A DNA stretch of 32,533 nt from positions 1 through 32,533 of the forward strand of contig CAMPIM010000031.1 in the NCBI GenBank assembly GCA_946886365.1. Reading direction: 5' to 3'. Positions within the stretch are counted from its first letter, which is position 1. Every line of letters starts with the position of its first letter. The DNA comes from an uncultured Novosphingobium sp. (GTDB lineage: Bacteria > Pseudomonadota > Alphaproteobacteria > Sphingomonadales > Sphingomonadaceae). The notes beneath the pieces were generated by a model, which was not told the origin of the DNA, made no database searches, and was given only the letters and a program-made list of their open reading frames with translations. The position numbers were made by a program, and so were the translations under genes. Shown piece by piece: positions 1 to 7,881 of the stretch.

Positions 1-1378
1 CCGGCGGGATGCCGACCAGGTCGAACTGGCCGAGGATCTTGTTGTCCTGCGCCATCTCGCGCTCGCCCTGGAACACGCGGATCGTCACCGCCGACTGCGA
101 ATCCTCGGCGGTGGAGAACACCTGGCTCTTCTTGGTCGGGATCGTCGTGTTGCGGTCGATCAGGCGGGTGAACACGCCACCCAGCGTCTCGATGCCGAGC
201 GACAGCGGGGTCACGTCGAGCAGCAGCACGTCCTTGACGTCGCCCTGCAACACGCCCGCCTGGATCGCCGCGCCCATGGCGACGACTTCGTCCGGGTTGA
301 CGCCCGTGTGCGGCTCCATGCCGAAAAAGTCCTTCACGGCCTCACGCACCTTGGGCATGCGGGTCATGCCGCCGACGAGGACGACTTCGCTGATCTCGCT
401 TGCGGCAATACCCGCGTCGGCCAGCGCCTTCTTGCAAGGCTCCATGGTCCGCTTGATGAGGTCCATCACCAACCGTTCCAGATCGGATCGGGTGATGTTC
501 TTGACCAGATGCTTCGGGCCATTCTGGTCAGCGGTGATGAAGGGCAGGTTGACTTCGGTCGTCTGTGCCGATGACAGTTCGATCTTGGCCTTTTCGGCTG
601 CTTCCTTCAGGCGCTGCAGAGCCAGCTTGTCCTTGGTGAGGTCGATGCCCTCATCCTTCTTGAAGCTTTCGGCCAGATATTCCACCAGCTTGGCGTCGAA
701 ATCCTCGCCGCCCAGGAAGGTGTCGCCGTTGGTCGACTTCACTTCGAACACGCCGTCGCCGATCTCAAGGATCGAAATGTCGAAGGTGCCGCCACCAAGG
801 TCATAGACCGCGATCGTCTTGCCGTCCTGCTTGTCGAGGCCGTAGGCGAGCGCCGCAGCCGTCGGCTCATTGATGATGCGCAGCACTTCAAGGCCCGCGA
901 TCTGCCCGGCGTCCTTGGTCGCCTGACGCTGGGCGTCGTTGAAGTAGGCAGGAACGGTGATAACCGCCTGGGTGACCGTTTCGCCCAGATAGCTCTCGGC
1001 GGTTTCCTTCATCTTCTGCAGGGTGAAGGCGGAAATCTGCGAAGGCGAATAATCCTTGCCGCCCGCCTGGACCCATGCGTCGCCATTGGCGCCCTTGACG
1101 ATGTGATAGGGGACAAGTTCCATGTCCTTCTTCGTCGTCGGATCATCGAATCGACGCCCGATCAGGCGCTTCACCGCGAAAATGGTGTTGTCCGGGTTGG
1201 TGACGGCCTGGCGCTTTGCAGGCTGGCCGATCAGGCGCTCGCCATCCTTGGTGAAGGCGACGATAGACGGCGTAGTCCGCGCGCCTTCCGCATTTTCGAT
1301 CACCTTGGGCTTGCCGCCGTCCATCACAGCCACGCAGCTGTTGGTGGTGCCAAGGTCAATGCCGATTACTTTTCCCAT
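1..1378 (-). CDS. dnaK: Hsp70 chaperone DnaK (C-terminal part cut by window edge)
   Basis: Cytoplasmic Hsp70 that binds exposed hydrophobic peptides in an ATP-dependent cycle with DnaJ and GrpE. About 459 of the usual ~630 residues are present, because the frame runs off the left end without a stop. Visible signatures are the start [14 protein letters not shown], the phosphate-binding [14 protein letters not shown] motif (here [12 protein letters not shown]), [13 protein letters not shown] near residue 340, and the linker region [14 protein letters not shown] near residue 395. The nucleotide-binding domain is complete and the substrate-binding domain only begins. The ATG at 1378 has a purine-rich AAGAGGACA just upstream. 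The gene is divergent from the PCuAC gene, and a heat-shock-like promoter lies about 87 bp upstream. Identity is certain; only the 3' end is missing. Confidence 0.98.
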   Translation of the reverse strand, partial: MGKVIGIDLGTTNSCVAVMDGGKPKVIENAEGARTTPSIVAFTKDGERLIGQPAKRQAVTNPDNTIFAVKRLIGRRFDDPTTKKDMELVPYHIVKGANGDAWVQAGGKDYSPSQISAFTLQKMKETAESYLGETVTQAVITVPAYFNDAQRQATKDAGQIAGLEVLRIINEPTAAALAYGLDKQDGKTIAVYDLGGGTFDISILEIGDGVFEVKSTNGDTFLGGEDFDAKLVEYLAESFKKDEGIDLTKDKLALQRLKEAAEKAKIELSSAQTTEVNLPFITADQNGPKHLVKNITRSDLERLVMDLIKRTMEPCKKALADAGIAASEISEVVLVGGMTRMPKVREAVKDFFGMEPHTGVNPDEVVAMGAAIQAGVLQGDVKDVLLLDVTPLSLGIETLGGVFTRLIDRNTTIPTKKSQVFSTAEDSQSAVTIRVFQGEREMAQDNKILGQFDLVGIPP

Positions 1379-1464
1379 CTTGTCCTCTTAAACCCCAATT
1401 TCATTCAGCGGTTGACGGCCCCATACCTCACGAAAGCGCCAAGGCAAGGCCGTTTGCGGATGGG

Positions 1465-1492
1465 ATATAGGCGTGATCTTTCTTGGCACAAG
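1465..1492 (-). promoter_or_regulatory. Putative RpoH (sigma-32) promoter of dnaK
   Basis: On the minus strand, CTTGTG (1487-1492) is separated by 16 bp from CTATAT (1465-1470), inside the string CGCCTATATCCCAT. The CTTG...CYTATnT layout resembles heat-shock promoters described in alphaproteobacteria. It would give a leader of about 80 nt. A near copy with the same 16-bp spacing lies upstream of the msrA operon at 28735-28762, which supports the call. The assignment is by pattern only. Confidence 0.5.
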
Positions 1493-1551
1493 AAGCGCGG
1501 GCGATTACCGTAACAACCGACCGGAAACGAGACAGTCACGAAAGCCTCCTG

Positions 1552-2010
1552 ATGCGCGCACTATTCAGCCTCTTTGCCCTTGCCGCTCCTTTCACGCTTG
1601 CGGCATGCGGCGATCCTGCACCGACCTATATCGACCAGGCCTGGGTCCGCCTGAGCCCCAACAAGGATACGCCATCGGCTGGATATTTCGTGGTGCATGG
1701 CGGTGACGCAGCGACGCAACTACGCGGCGTGCTCACCGATTACGCGCTCAAGGTAGATATGCATGAGAGCATGGATCATGACGGCATGATGATGATGCAG
1801 AAGATCGATTCAGTCGACATTCCCGCCAAGACGAAGGTCGCCTTCGCGCCGGGCGGCAAGCATCTGATGATCTGGGGAGTCAATGATACGGCTATCAACC
1901 GGGGCAAGATGACGCTGACCTTCCTCCTCGCCAATGGCGATCGCCTTTTGGTCGATGCCGCGATCCAGAAGCCTGGCGCCCCAACTCTCAAGGCCGACGG
2001 AGCCAAATAA
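1552..2010 (+). CDS. PCuAC-family copper chaperone lipoprotein
   Basis: Periplasmic Cu(I)-binding protein of the PCuAC (DUF461) family, 152 aa; members deliver copper to cytochrome c oxidase or other cuproenzymes. The N-terminus is a lipoprotein signal with lipobox LAAC and lipidated Cys19. The copper motif H-X10-M-X21-H-X-M is matched exactly by His71, Met82, His104 and Met106. Extra Met and His residues (HESMDHDGMMMM) surround the first pair. The frame stays open upstream to 1483, but the ATG at 1552 begins directly at the signal peptide and is preferred. It is divergent from dnaK and followed after 3 bp by the HExxH protein, so the two are probably co-transcribed. No copper sensor or oxidase assembly gene is in the window. 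Confidence 0.9.
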   Translation: MRALFSLFALAAPFTLAACGDPAPTYIDQAWVRLSPNKDTPSAGYFVVHGGDAATQLRGVLTDYALKVDMHESMDHDGMMMMQKIDSVDIPAKTKVAFAPGGKHLMIWGVNDTAINRGKMTLTFLLANGDRLLVDAAIQKPGAPTLKADGAK

Positions 2011-2013
2011 GCA

Positions 2014-2478
2014 TTGGCCAGCCGGTCTTTGACCTTGGGAGAAGTCGCGCTAGCCCGATCAGTTTTCGGCGATGCGATCGCCTATGATCAGGTTCGGGCT
2101 CACAATCGCAAATGGTGGCCATTTCAGCCCGCCCGCGTGACCATGTCGCCGGACGGGCATCTCTGGTTCAATCCCAAGAGCGACCTCTTCTGCGCGGATT
2201 TCTGCGACCAGGGGCTGCACTTGCAGGGTCATTTCATCCACGAGATGACCCATGTCTGGCAGGCTCAGAGGGGCGGCAAATGGTATCTGCCGCTGATGCG
2301 CCATCCCTTCTGCCGCTATGGTTACGACATTGTGCAGGGTCGGCCTTTCGGGGGGTATGGACTTGAACAACAGGCGGAGATCGTCCGCCATGCGTTTCTG
2401 ATGCGGAAAGGCGCACGCGTGGAGGGCAAGCCGCCGCTGCATGTCTATGAAGAGCTACTCCCCTTCAGCCGGGCCTAG
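2014..2478 (+). CDS. DUF4157-like HExxH protein ('vgr-related protein' of sphingomonads)
   Basis: A protein of about 154 aa with a putative zinc-protease motif HEMTH (His76, Glu77, His80) followed by VWQ. The preceding part, LARSVFGDAIAYDQVRAHN and then GHLWFNP near residue 50, follows the layout of DUF4157 domains (R..FG.D...VR.H, .G..I.F, HE..HV.Q). DUF4157 proteins often accompany contractile injection systems or toxins. Close sphingomonad relatives are usually labelled 'vgr-related protein' and keep the tail motif GYGLEQQAEIVRHAF seen here. There is no signal peptide. The start is probably the TTG at 2014; in-frame TTGs at 2029 and 2035 are alternatives. No injection-system or phage gene lies nearby, so its role is unknown. 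Activity is inferred from the motif only. Confidence 0.75.
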   Translation: MASRSLTLGEVALARSVFGDAIAYDQVRAHNRKWWPFQPARVTMSPDGHLWFNPKSDLFCADFCDQGLHLQGHFIHEMTHVWQAQRGGKWYLPLMRHPFCRYGYDIVQGRPFGGYGLEQQAEIVRHAFLMRKGARVEGKPPLHVYEELLPFSRA

Positions 2479-2523
2479 TCGTAAGACAGTTTTTCGTCGC
2501 CAAAATCTGTTATCTTGGCCCGC

Positions 2524-2883
2524 ATGCGGCTGATCGCACCATTCCTACCGCTGGCGGCCTTCTTCGCCACGCCAGCCTTGGCAGAGCCTTCGCCCACTCA
2601 GCGTGCGGGCCATTATTATCTTCGTGGCGTCATGGAGACCGGATCTGAACTGATGCTCCGGCCGGACGGGCGGTTTCAATGGTATCTCGTCTATGGCGCT
2701 CTTGATCTTTTCGCCGAAGGACGCTGGCAGGAGGTGGATGGCGCCATCTGGCTCTTGGCCGAACCGACGAAAGACGTGCCGCAGCCCGGTTTCAATACGC
2801 TGACGCTGACCATCCGGGGCAACGAACTGATCCCGCCCGATGGACGCGGGGCTTACATCCGTCCCTCAGACGAAGCGGACTGA
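2524..2883 (+). CDS. Small secreted protein of unknown function
   Basis: A 119-aa protein with a Sec signal peptide (short charged start MRL, hydrophobic core, probable cleavage after ATPALA near residue 20). The mature part is about 98 aa, cysteine-free and beta-prone: HYYLRGVMETGSELML, then DGRFQWYLVYGALDLFAEGRW, ending with a DGRGAYIR stretch. The pattern of a secreted sheet protein with 'G.W...' turns recalls lipocalin-like folds, but I recognise no family with confidence. The ATG at 2524 is chosen over the TTG at 2515 because it starts the signal peptide. It follows the HExxH gene after 45 bp on the same strand and converges with the LD-carboxypeptidase gene 5 bp away. Confidence 0.7.
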   Translation: MRLIAPFLPLAAFFATPALAEPSPTQRAGHYYLRGVMETGSELMLRPDGRFQWYLVYGALDLFAEGRWQEVDGAIWLLAEPTKDVPQPGFNTLTLTIRGNELIPPDGRGAYIRPSDEAD

Positions 2884-2888
2884 AATCC

Positions 2889-3923
2889 TCAGCTAACCGC
2901 CCCCTCCAGCAAACGGATGCTCCCCGCATCGGCATCAATTTCGGCGCGTACGCCCAATGGCAGGCTGAACTGGCTCGCTACATGACCTATGGCAGCGCCT
3001 TGAAATGCTGGAACGCCAAGGGGGCCGAAATGCTGCTGCAGCACTTCGGACAAGGTGAAACCGCCATATGACGGCTCCCGTGCGCTACAGCTTGTACACT
3101 GACCAAACACCACGCCCGCAACCTTGCCAAGAATGCCTGCCTGCGACAGCTGGGTCAGCATCCGGTCGATCCGGTAGGGTGCCTCATCCACATCCTCCAG
3201 AAAAAGGATGGCACCCGCAAAGTCTGGCAGCCAGCCCGTGCCCATCATGGCCGCCAGCACGGTGAGGTTACCGCCCAGCAATCGCCCGCTGGCACGTCCT
3301 GCGCCAAAGGTCCGGATGCGCCCGCCCAATGGAACCAGCCGGTCGTCTTTGGGCTGCGGGGTGATCAAGGTCGGTGTGGCACCTTCAAAAGCAATCGCGC
3401 GAAAGGCATCCCAACTGAATTGCGGCCAGCTGCTTGCAGCATTGGGTCCATGGATCGTCGTAAAACCCGCTCGCGTCGCAAAGGCCATGTGTAGCGCGGT
3501 TATGTCGCTGAATCCGATCAGCAGTTTGGGGTTCGCGCGAATCGTTGCAAAGTCCAGATGAGGCAGGATGCGCGCGCATCCCCATCCGCCGCGAACAGCA
3601 AACACGGCCCGGACCTCCGGATCGGCGAACATCGCGTTCACATCGGCGGCCCGGTCCTCGTCCTTGCCCGCCAGATAGCCATATCGTTCGACCAGATGCC
3701 GGGCAGGCTTGGGCTTCAACCCCATCGCCAATATCGTTTCCCGCACGACAGCCAGATCGAACATGTCATCCGTAAAGCCCGCAGGCTCAACAAGCCCCAC
3801 GACATCGCCCGGACGCAAACGTGGCGGCTTGATGAGGGTTGGAGCAGGTGCCTTGGCGGCCAACAGGGCGGTCCCCATGCCCGCCAGCATCATCCGCCTG
3901 TCGAAGCCCAGATAGCCGCTCAA
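2889..3923 (-). CDS. LD-carboxypeptidase, peptidase family S66
   Basis: Serine carboxypeptidase of the LdcA/MccF family, which removes the terminal D-Ala from muropeptide tetrapeptides during murein recycling. Family hallmarks are the nucleophile loop GFSDITALH, GGNLTVLAAMMGT, LFLEDVDEAPYRIDR with the catalytic Glu, and the C-terminal GHVASQFSLPLG with the catalytic His. I place the start at the TTG (3923), which overlaps the cupin stop as TTGA and sits 6 nt after GGAG. This gives 344 aa. An upstream in-frame ATG at 3965 would overlap the cupin by 46 nt. From the TTG, the N-terminus reads as a short Tat-like signal (DRRMMLAG followed by a hydrophobic run and KAPA), suggesting export, whereas E. 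coli LdcA is cytoplasmic. The export call is inference. Confidence 0.88.
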   Translation of the reverse strand: MSGYLGFDRRMMLAGMGTALLAAKAPAPTLIKPPRLRPGDVVGLVEPAGFTDDMFDLAVVRETILAMGLKPKPARHLVERYGYLAGKDEDRAADVNAMFADPEVRAVFAVRGGWGCARILPHLDFATIRANPKLLIGFSDITALHMAFATRAGFTTIHGPNAASSWPQFSWDAFRAIAFEGATPTLITPQPKDDRLVPLGGRIRTFGAGRASGRLLGGNLTVLAAMMGTGWLPDFAGAILFLEDVDEAPYRIDRMLTQLSQAGILGKVAGVVFGQCTSCSAREPSYGGFTLSEVLQQHFGPLGVPAFQGAAIGHVASQFSLPLGVRAEIDADAGSIRLLEGAVS

Positions 3924-4363
3924 AAAGCGCTCCCATCCTTGCGCCGATAGCCTCCCATCGACCATCGCAGATCAATGTCAGGGTAATGCGCGTCTCCCTG
4001 TGGCACCCGCCCGAAAGCCAGGAACTCGCAATCGCCCTCACTTTCATTGATCAACTGGTGCCCATTTGGCTCTCCCTTGGGGAAAGCAGCCATGTCGCCC
4101 GCCTGCATCGAAAAGCGGCCTTCCTCTTCGATCAGCACTGCATGCCCGCTCAGCATGACGACGAATTCATCTTCGTCCTCATGCCAGTGGCGCTGCGATG
4201 AAGCCGCGCCCGGTTTCAATATCACATGACTAATGCCAAAATCGGCTAGCCCGCAACCATGGCCGAGCTTCCGCACCCAGCGTCCATCGACTGCCGCAGA
4301 ATAGGGAGCCGGATAACCGGTCCTGTTGTTCTGTTCTATGGCTGCAAGATCGATCTTGGGCAT
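3920..4363 (-). CDS. Cupin domain protein
   Basis: A single-domain cupin of 147 aa. Motif 1 is seen as HWHEDEDEFVVMLSG, giving His-x-His and Glu metal ligands. Motif 2 is AGDMAAFPKGEPNGHQLIN, with the fourth His. The sequence is typical of small cytosolic cupins of undefined substrate. The C-terminus contains YPDIDLRW, shared by many alphaproteobacterial relatives. The ATG at 4363 is preferred to the in-frame upstream TTG at 4384 because GGAGGAAGAG lies just before it. Its stop overlaps the start of the LD-carboxypeptidase gene by 4 nt, so the two are translationally coupled, which hints at a cell-wall or sugar-related role. It is divergent from dapE with 50 bp between starts. Confidence 0.85.
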   Translation of the reverse strand: MPKIDLAAIEQNNRTGYPAPYSAAVDGRWVRKLGHGCGLADFGISHVILKPGAASSQRHWHEDEDEFVVMLSGHAVLIEEEGRFSMQAGDMAAFPKGEPNGHQLINESEGDCEFLAFGRVPQGDAHYPDIDLRWSMGGYRRKDGSAF

Positions 4364-4413
4364 GATCTCTTCCTCCGCTGGCAAAGGCGCTCGGCTTTCG
4401 CTAACGCAGCCTC

Positions 4414-5556
4414 ATGAGCATGACCAGCACCAATGCCGACACAGTGGACATAGCACGAAAGCTGATTGCATGTCCTTCGGTAACGCCTGCGCGGGGTGAG
4501 GTTTTCGCCGTGCTGGAGGCGATGCTGGTTCCGCTCGGCTTCACGGTCGACCGCTTTGTTGTGGGGGAGGAGCCCGACGGTCCGGTCGAAAATCTGCTCG
4601 CCTGGCGTACGACCGGAGCGGGTCCGCACTTCGCCTTCGCCGGACATCTGGACGTCGTGCCGCCCGGGGATGGCTGGACAAGCGACCCATTCACGCCAGA
4701 GCTTCGCGGCGACCTGCTCTATGGTCGCGGCGCGGTCGATATGAAGGGGTCGATCGCTGCATTCGTCGCCGCGCTCACCAGCATTCCGGAAGACCTGCCG
4801 GGTACGGTCAGCCTCATCATCACTGGCGACGAAGAAGGCCCTGCGGTTTTCGGTACGCTGGCGCTCATGGATCGCATGGCCGCGCATGGACTAAGGCCAG
4901 ATCTCTGCCTGGTTGGCGAGCCTACCTCGTCCCGACGGCTGGGCGACGTCATCAAGGTGGGCCGACGCGGTTCGGTGAACATGTGGATCCGGGTTGACGG
5001 AGTGCAGGGGCATGTCGCCTATCCGCATCTGGCCGACAATCCCGTGCCACGGCTCGTTCGCATTCTTGCCGCCATAGATGCCGTGGTGCTGGACGAAGGC
5101 ACCGACTGGTTTCAGCCAAGCAATATCGAAATCACGGACCTGGAAGTCGGCAACTCCGCAACCAATGTCATTCCAGCCGCAGCGAATGCACGCATCTCCG
5201 TCCGCTTCAATGATCGACATAGTGGCGCGCAGTTGATTGAACGGATCAACGCGATCGCCGCAGCGGAGGGCGGCACCGTCACCGCAAAGATCAGCGGCGA
5301 ACCATTTCTGACCGAACCCGGAGCCTTGCCCAGCCTTGTCGCAGGAGCGATCAGGGAAGTGACCGGGGTGGAAGCGGAACTTTCCACCACTGGTGGCACT
5401 TCGGACGCCCGTTTCCTCTCGCGACTCTGCCCAGTAGTCGAATTCGGCTTGAATAATGCGACGATGCACAAGCTGGATGAGGCAGTGGCCGTGCAGGACC
5501 TGCAAGATCTGACGCGCATTTACGCGCTTGTTGTCCGCCGGGCCTTAGCGGCCTGA
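4414..5556 (+). CDS. dapE: Succinyl-diaminopimelate desuccinylase
   Basis: M20-family metalloenzyme that hydrolyses N-succinyl-LL-diaminopimelate to LL-DAP and succinate, in the lysine/peptidoglycan precursor pathway. At 380 aa it has the family's usual size. Metal ligands and catalytic residues are visible: GHLDVVPPGD (His78, Asp80), GRGAVDMKG (Asp109), GDEEG (catalytic Glu140 and ligand Glu141), and a C-terminal NNATMHKLDE with the last His ligand. GEPTSSRRLGDVIKVGRRGS matches the DapE signature rather than ArgE. The start is ATG 4414, with a second ATG two codons later equally possible. It converges with the GGDEF-EAL gene, the stops being only 3 bp apart, with no room for a separate terminator. 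Confidence 0.95.
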   Translation: MSMTSTNADTVDIARKLIACPSVTPARGEVFAVLEAMLVPLGFTVDRFVVGEEPDGPVENLLAWRTTGAGPHFAFAGHLDVVPPGDGWTSDPFTPELRGDLLYGRGAVDMKGSIAAFVAALTSIPEDLPGTVSLIITGDEEGPAVFGTLALMDRMAAHGLRPDLCLVGEPTSSRRLGDVIKVGRRGSVNMWIRVDGVQGHVAYPHLADNPVPRLVRILAAIDAVVLDEGTDWFQPSNIEITDLEVGNSATNVIPAAANARISVRFNDRHSGAQLIERINAIAAAEGGTVTAKISGEPFLTEPGALPSLVAGAIREVTGVEAELSTTGGTSDARFLSRLCPVVEFGLNNATMHKLDEAVAVQDLQDLTRIYALVVRRALAA

Positions 5557-5559
5557 TCT

Positions 5560-7236
5560 TCAAACCATTCGGCGCTGGATGGCCTGCTTCGGTACGAAGC
5601 GGGCCAGATAATCCTGCTCGCTGGTGGGTCGGGCGAAATGATATCCCTGGAACATCGTGCAGCCGATAACGCGCAGCATTTCCATTTGCGCTTCCGATTC
5701 GACACCCTCCACCACAACCTCCATCCCCAGCCCTTGGATGAGGCCGACAACGGCACTGCAAATCGTACGTGCCTCGGCTGATACGGCGATGTCGCGCACC
5801 AGACTCCGGTCGATCTTGACCCGATCGACGGGCAACTCCTTGAGGCGGGACAGGTTGGAATAACCAGTGCCGAAATCATCGATGGCGATCCGCACGCCTT
5901 CCTCACGCAGCGCTTTCAGCTGCGCACGCACCCGCTCGTCCATTCCCATCGCCAACGATTCGGAAATTTCCAGCTCCAGCATGTGCGGCGGGGTCTGATG
6001 CGCCGCCATGGCGTGCCGCAGCCGCAGGAAGAAATCCGCTTGGGACAGTTCCCGTGACGAGATGTTGACCGCGATGCGCTGCCCGATCTCGGCCTTCGAC
6101 CAACGCGCCGCCGTTTCGCAAACGCGGCTCATTACCCAATCGCCCAACGCCACGATGGCGCCGCTTTCCTCCGCGACAGGTACGAAGAAGCCTGGCATGA
6201 CCATGTCACGTTCGGGATGTGCCCAGCGGATCAAGGCTTCGGCCGTGACGACCCGGCCACTCACAGCCTCCACCTGTGGCTGGAACTCCAGAATAAATTC
6301 GTCCCGTTGCAGCGCCAGCAACAAATCCCGCTCCAGTTCGGCGCGGTCGGCGGCTTCGAGCGCCAGTTCGGCGGTGAACATCTCTGCCCGGTTCCGGCCC
6401 CGATGCTTGGCATGATACATGGCGATATCGGCGGATCGCAGCAGGGCAGAGAGGGTATCGCCGTGATCGGGGTAACAGGCGATGCCGATCGATGCGCCCA
6501 ACTCTATATGCTGGCTGCCCAGATCGAAGCGCTCGCTCAGCGCGAATTGAATAGCGCGCGCGATCCGACTCGCAGCCTCGGGTCCGGGCAACTGGGGGAA
6601 GAACATCGTGAACTCATCACCCGCGAGCCGACCGATGACCGCGTCGTGCATGCCTGAGCTGATCTGCGCCATCACGACTTCGCGGAGACGTCCCGCGACA
6701 CGAGCGAGCAACTGGTCACCTGCGGCATGGCCCAGCGTGTCATTCACCCCCTTGAAGCCGTCGAGATCGATGAAGAACAGCGCCGCTGCACAGGTCTCTT
6801 CCCGCTCTGCAAGTAACCTTTCAACCTGTCGGCAAAAGCTGGTGCGGTTGGCTAGGCCCGTCACCTGGTCAAACAATGCGAGTGTTTGCACATGGTCGAG
6901 GTTGGTGCGGACCTGACTGAACAGGCTGGTCATTGCCACCGACAGGTCGGGCAATTCGACGGCAATCTCAGGCGGTACGGACGATTGCAGATCACCATGG
7001 GCAGCGGCGATCAGCCTTTCGGTTGCGACATCAATGGCGCTCGCGGTCGTGGCGACCGTCTGGCGCGCTGAAGCCCAGCTCAATGTGCCGCAAAGGATCG
7101 CGACGATCAGCGATCTGCCGATGCCCAGGATATCATTGGCCTGATCCTGCCCAAGCACAAGCGACAGAATGAACACCAGCGCCCCCGCGGCGCAGGCGAA
7201 GGCAGTGGCGCGGCTTTTCAATGTCACGCCCTGCAT
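5560..7236 (-). CDS. Membrane-anchored GGDEF-EAL cyclic-di-GMP enzyme
   Basis: A 558-aa protein predicted to make and/or degrade cyclic di-GMP. Two transmembrane segments (about residues 10-29 and 38-56) are followed by a HAMP-like linker, a GGDEF domain (about 118-290) and an EAL domain (about 300-550). The GGDEF signature reads AGDEF (205-209), a substitution tolerated by active cyclases, and no RxxD inhibitory site precedes it. The EAL side looks intact: EAL 333-335, Asn391, DDFGTGYS 453-460, Lys474 and Glu510 in VVEGVE. Phosphodiesterase activity is therefore well supported and cyclase activity possible. No extracellular sensor domain is present; the loop between the helices is short. A strong AGGAGG lies 5 nt before the ATG. 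Confidence 0.93.
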   Translation of the reverse strand: MQGVTLKSRATAFACAAGALVFILSLVLGQDQANDILGIGRSLIVAILCGTLSWASARQTVATTASAIDVATERLIAAAHGDLQSSVPPEIAVELPDLSVAMTSLFSQVRTNLDHVQTLALFDQVTGLANRTSFCRQVERLLAEREETCAAALFFIDLDGFKGVNDTLGHAAGDQLLARVAGRLREVVMAQISSGMHDAVIGRLAGDEFTMFFPQLPGPEAASRIARAIQFALSERFDLGSQHIELGASIGIACYPDHGDTLSALLRSADIAMYHAKHRGRNRAEMFTAELALEAADRAELERDLLLALQRDEFILEFQPQVEAVSGRVVTAEALIRWAHPERDMVMPGFFVPVAEESGAIVALGDWVMSRVCETAARWSKAEIGQRIAVNISSRELSQADFFLRLRHAMAAHQTPPHMLELEISESLAMGMDERVRAQLKALREEGVRIAIDDFGTGYSNLSRLKELPVDRVKIDRSLVRDIAVSAEARTICSAVVGLIQGLGMEVVVEGVESEAQMEMLRVIGCTMFQGYHFARPTSEQDYLARFVPKQAIQRRMV

Positions 7237-7302
7237 GTGCCTCCTGCCCAGAGCGCAGCTCGATAATGAGCCACGGATCGGGATGCTTATGGAGGACGCT
7301 GG

Positions 7303-7328
7303 TTAAGAAAAGGTCAGTGGCAGACCTT
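7303..7328 (-). terminator. Intrinsic terminator after the Smr gene
   Basis: Read on the minus strand, AAGGTC (7323-7328) pairs with GACCTT (7310-7315) across a 7-nt loop and is followed by TTTCTTAA. It lies 8 bp past the Smr stop, as expected for the end of the timA-mltA-smr operon. Confidence 0.5.
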
Positions 7329-7335
7329 GGGGCGG

Positions 7336-7869
7336 CTATTTTTTGCGCCGCAATATGATGTAGATAGCTCCATCCCCGCCATGGCGGGGATGGGCCTGTC
7401 TGACGCTCGCGATCCGGTCGGAAAAGGGGCTGGTTTCGAGCCAGTGACCGATCTCACCCCGGATTGCGCCCCGCCGAGATTCTCGGTTTGGAGCAGCAGC
7501 TTTGGGAGGCTTCCCTGTAATCACGAGCAGGATGCGCAAATCACGGGCCAATGCGGACGAAAGCGCCTGATTCAGCATTGCATACGCGCTCGAGAGGGTG
7601 TGACCGTGGAGGTCGATTGCCACGTCCGGTGCCAGTGTCCCGCCACGGATACGGCGCTCCCACCCATTATCGAGAACTGCTGCCGGGGAGCGGGATGGAC
7701 GTGTTTCCATAGGCCGCGAAGGAACAGGCGGCAAAGCTCGGCTGCCTGGCACCGTTGCGACAGGCTCAGTCATATCGACTTTATGCCGACCAGGCCGCAG
7801 TGGGCGAACGGATCGAGTAAGAGCGCTCCAAAGCGCCTGTTCGTCAGAGGAAAGATGCCGACGGGCCAT
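7336..7869 (-). CDS. Smr domain protein
   Basis: A 177-aa protein with a C-terminal Smr (small MutS-related) domain; such domains are nucleic-acid nucleases or binders, and standalone bacterial versions act in RNA or DNA surveillance. The signature elements are IDLHGHTLSSAYAML near residue 88, ILLVITGKP near 120, and the end HGGDGAIYIILRRKK. The first ~80 residues are Pro/Arg-rich and look disordered, apart from the start DEQALWSALTRSVRPL that is common in alphaproteobacterial members. The start may be ATG 7869 or the upstream TTG 7881, and neither has a clear ribosome site. It follows mltA with essentially no gap, so it is the last gene of that operon. Confidence 0.88.
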   Translation of the reverse strand: MARRHLSSDEQALWSALTRSVRPLRPGRHKVDMTEPVATVPGSRALPPVPSRPMETRPSRSPAAVLDNGWERRIRGGTLAPDVAIDLHGHTLSSAYAMLNQALSSALARDLRILLVITGKPPKAAAPNRESRRGAIRGEIGHWLETSPFSDRIASVRQAHPRHGGDGAIYIILRRKK

Positions 7870-7881
7870 CGCCAGCCGCAA

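Noticed and set aside
9..806. 265-codon plus-strand frame at the left end
   Set aside because: Antisense of dnaK, which is unambiguous on the minus strand.
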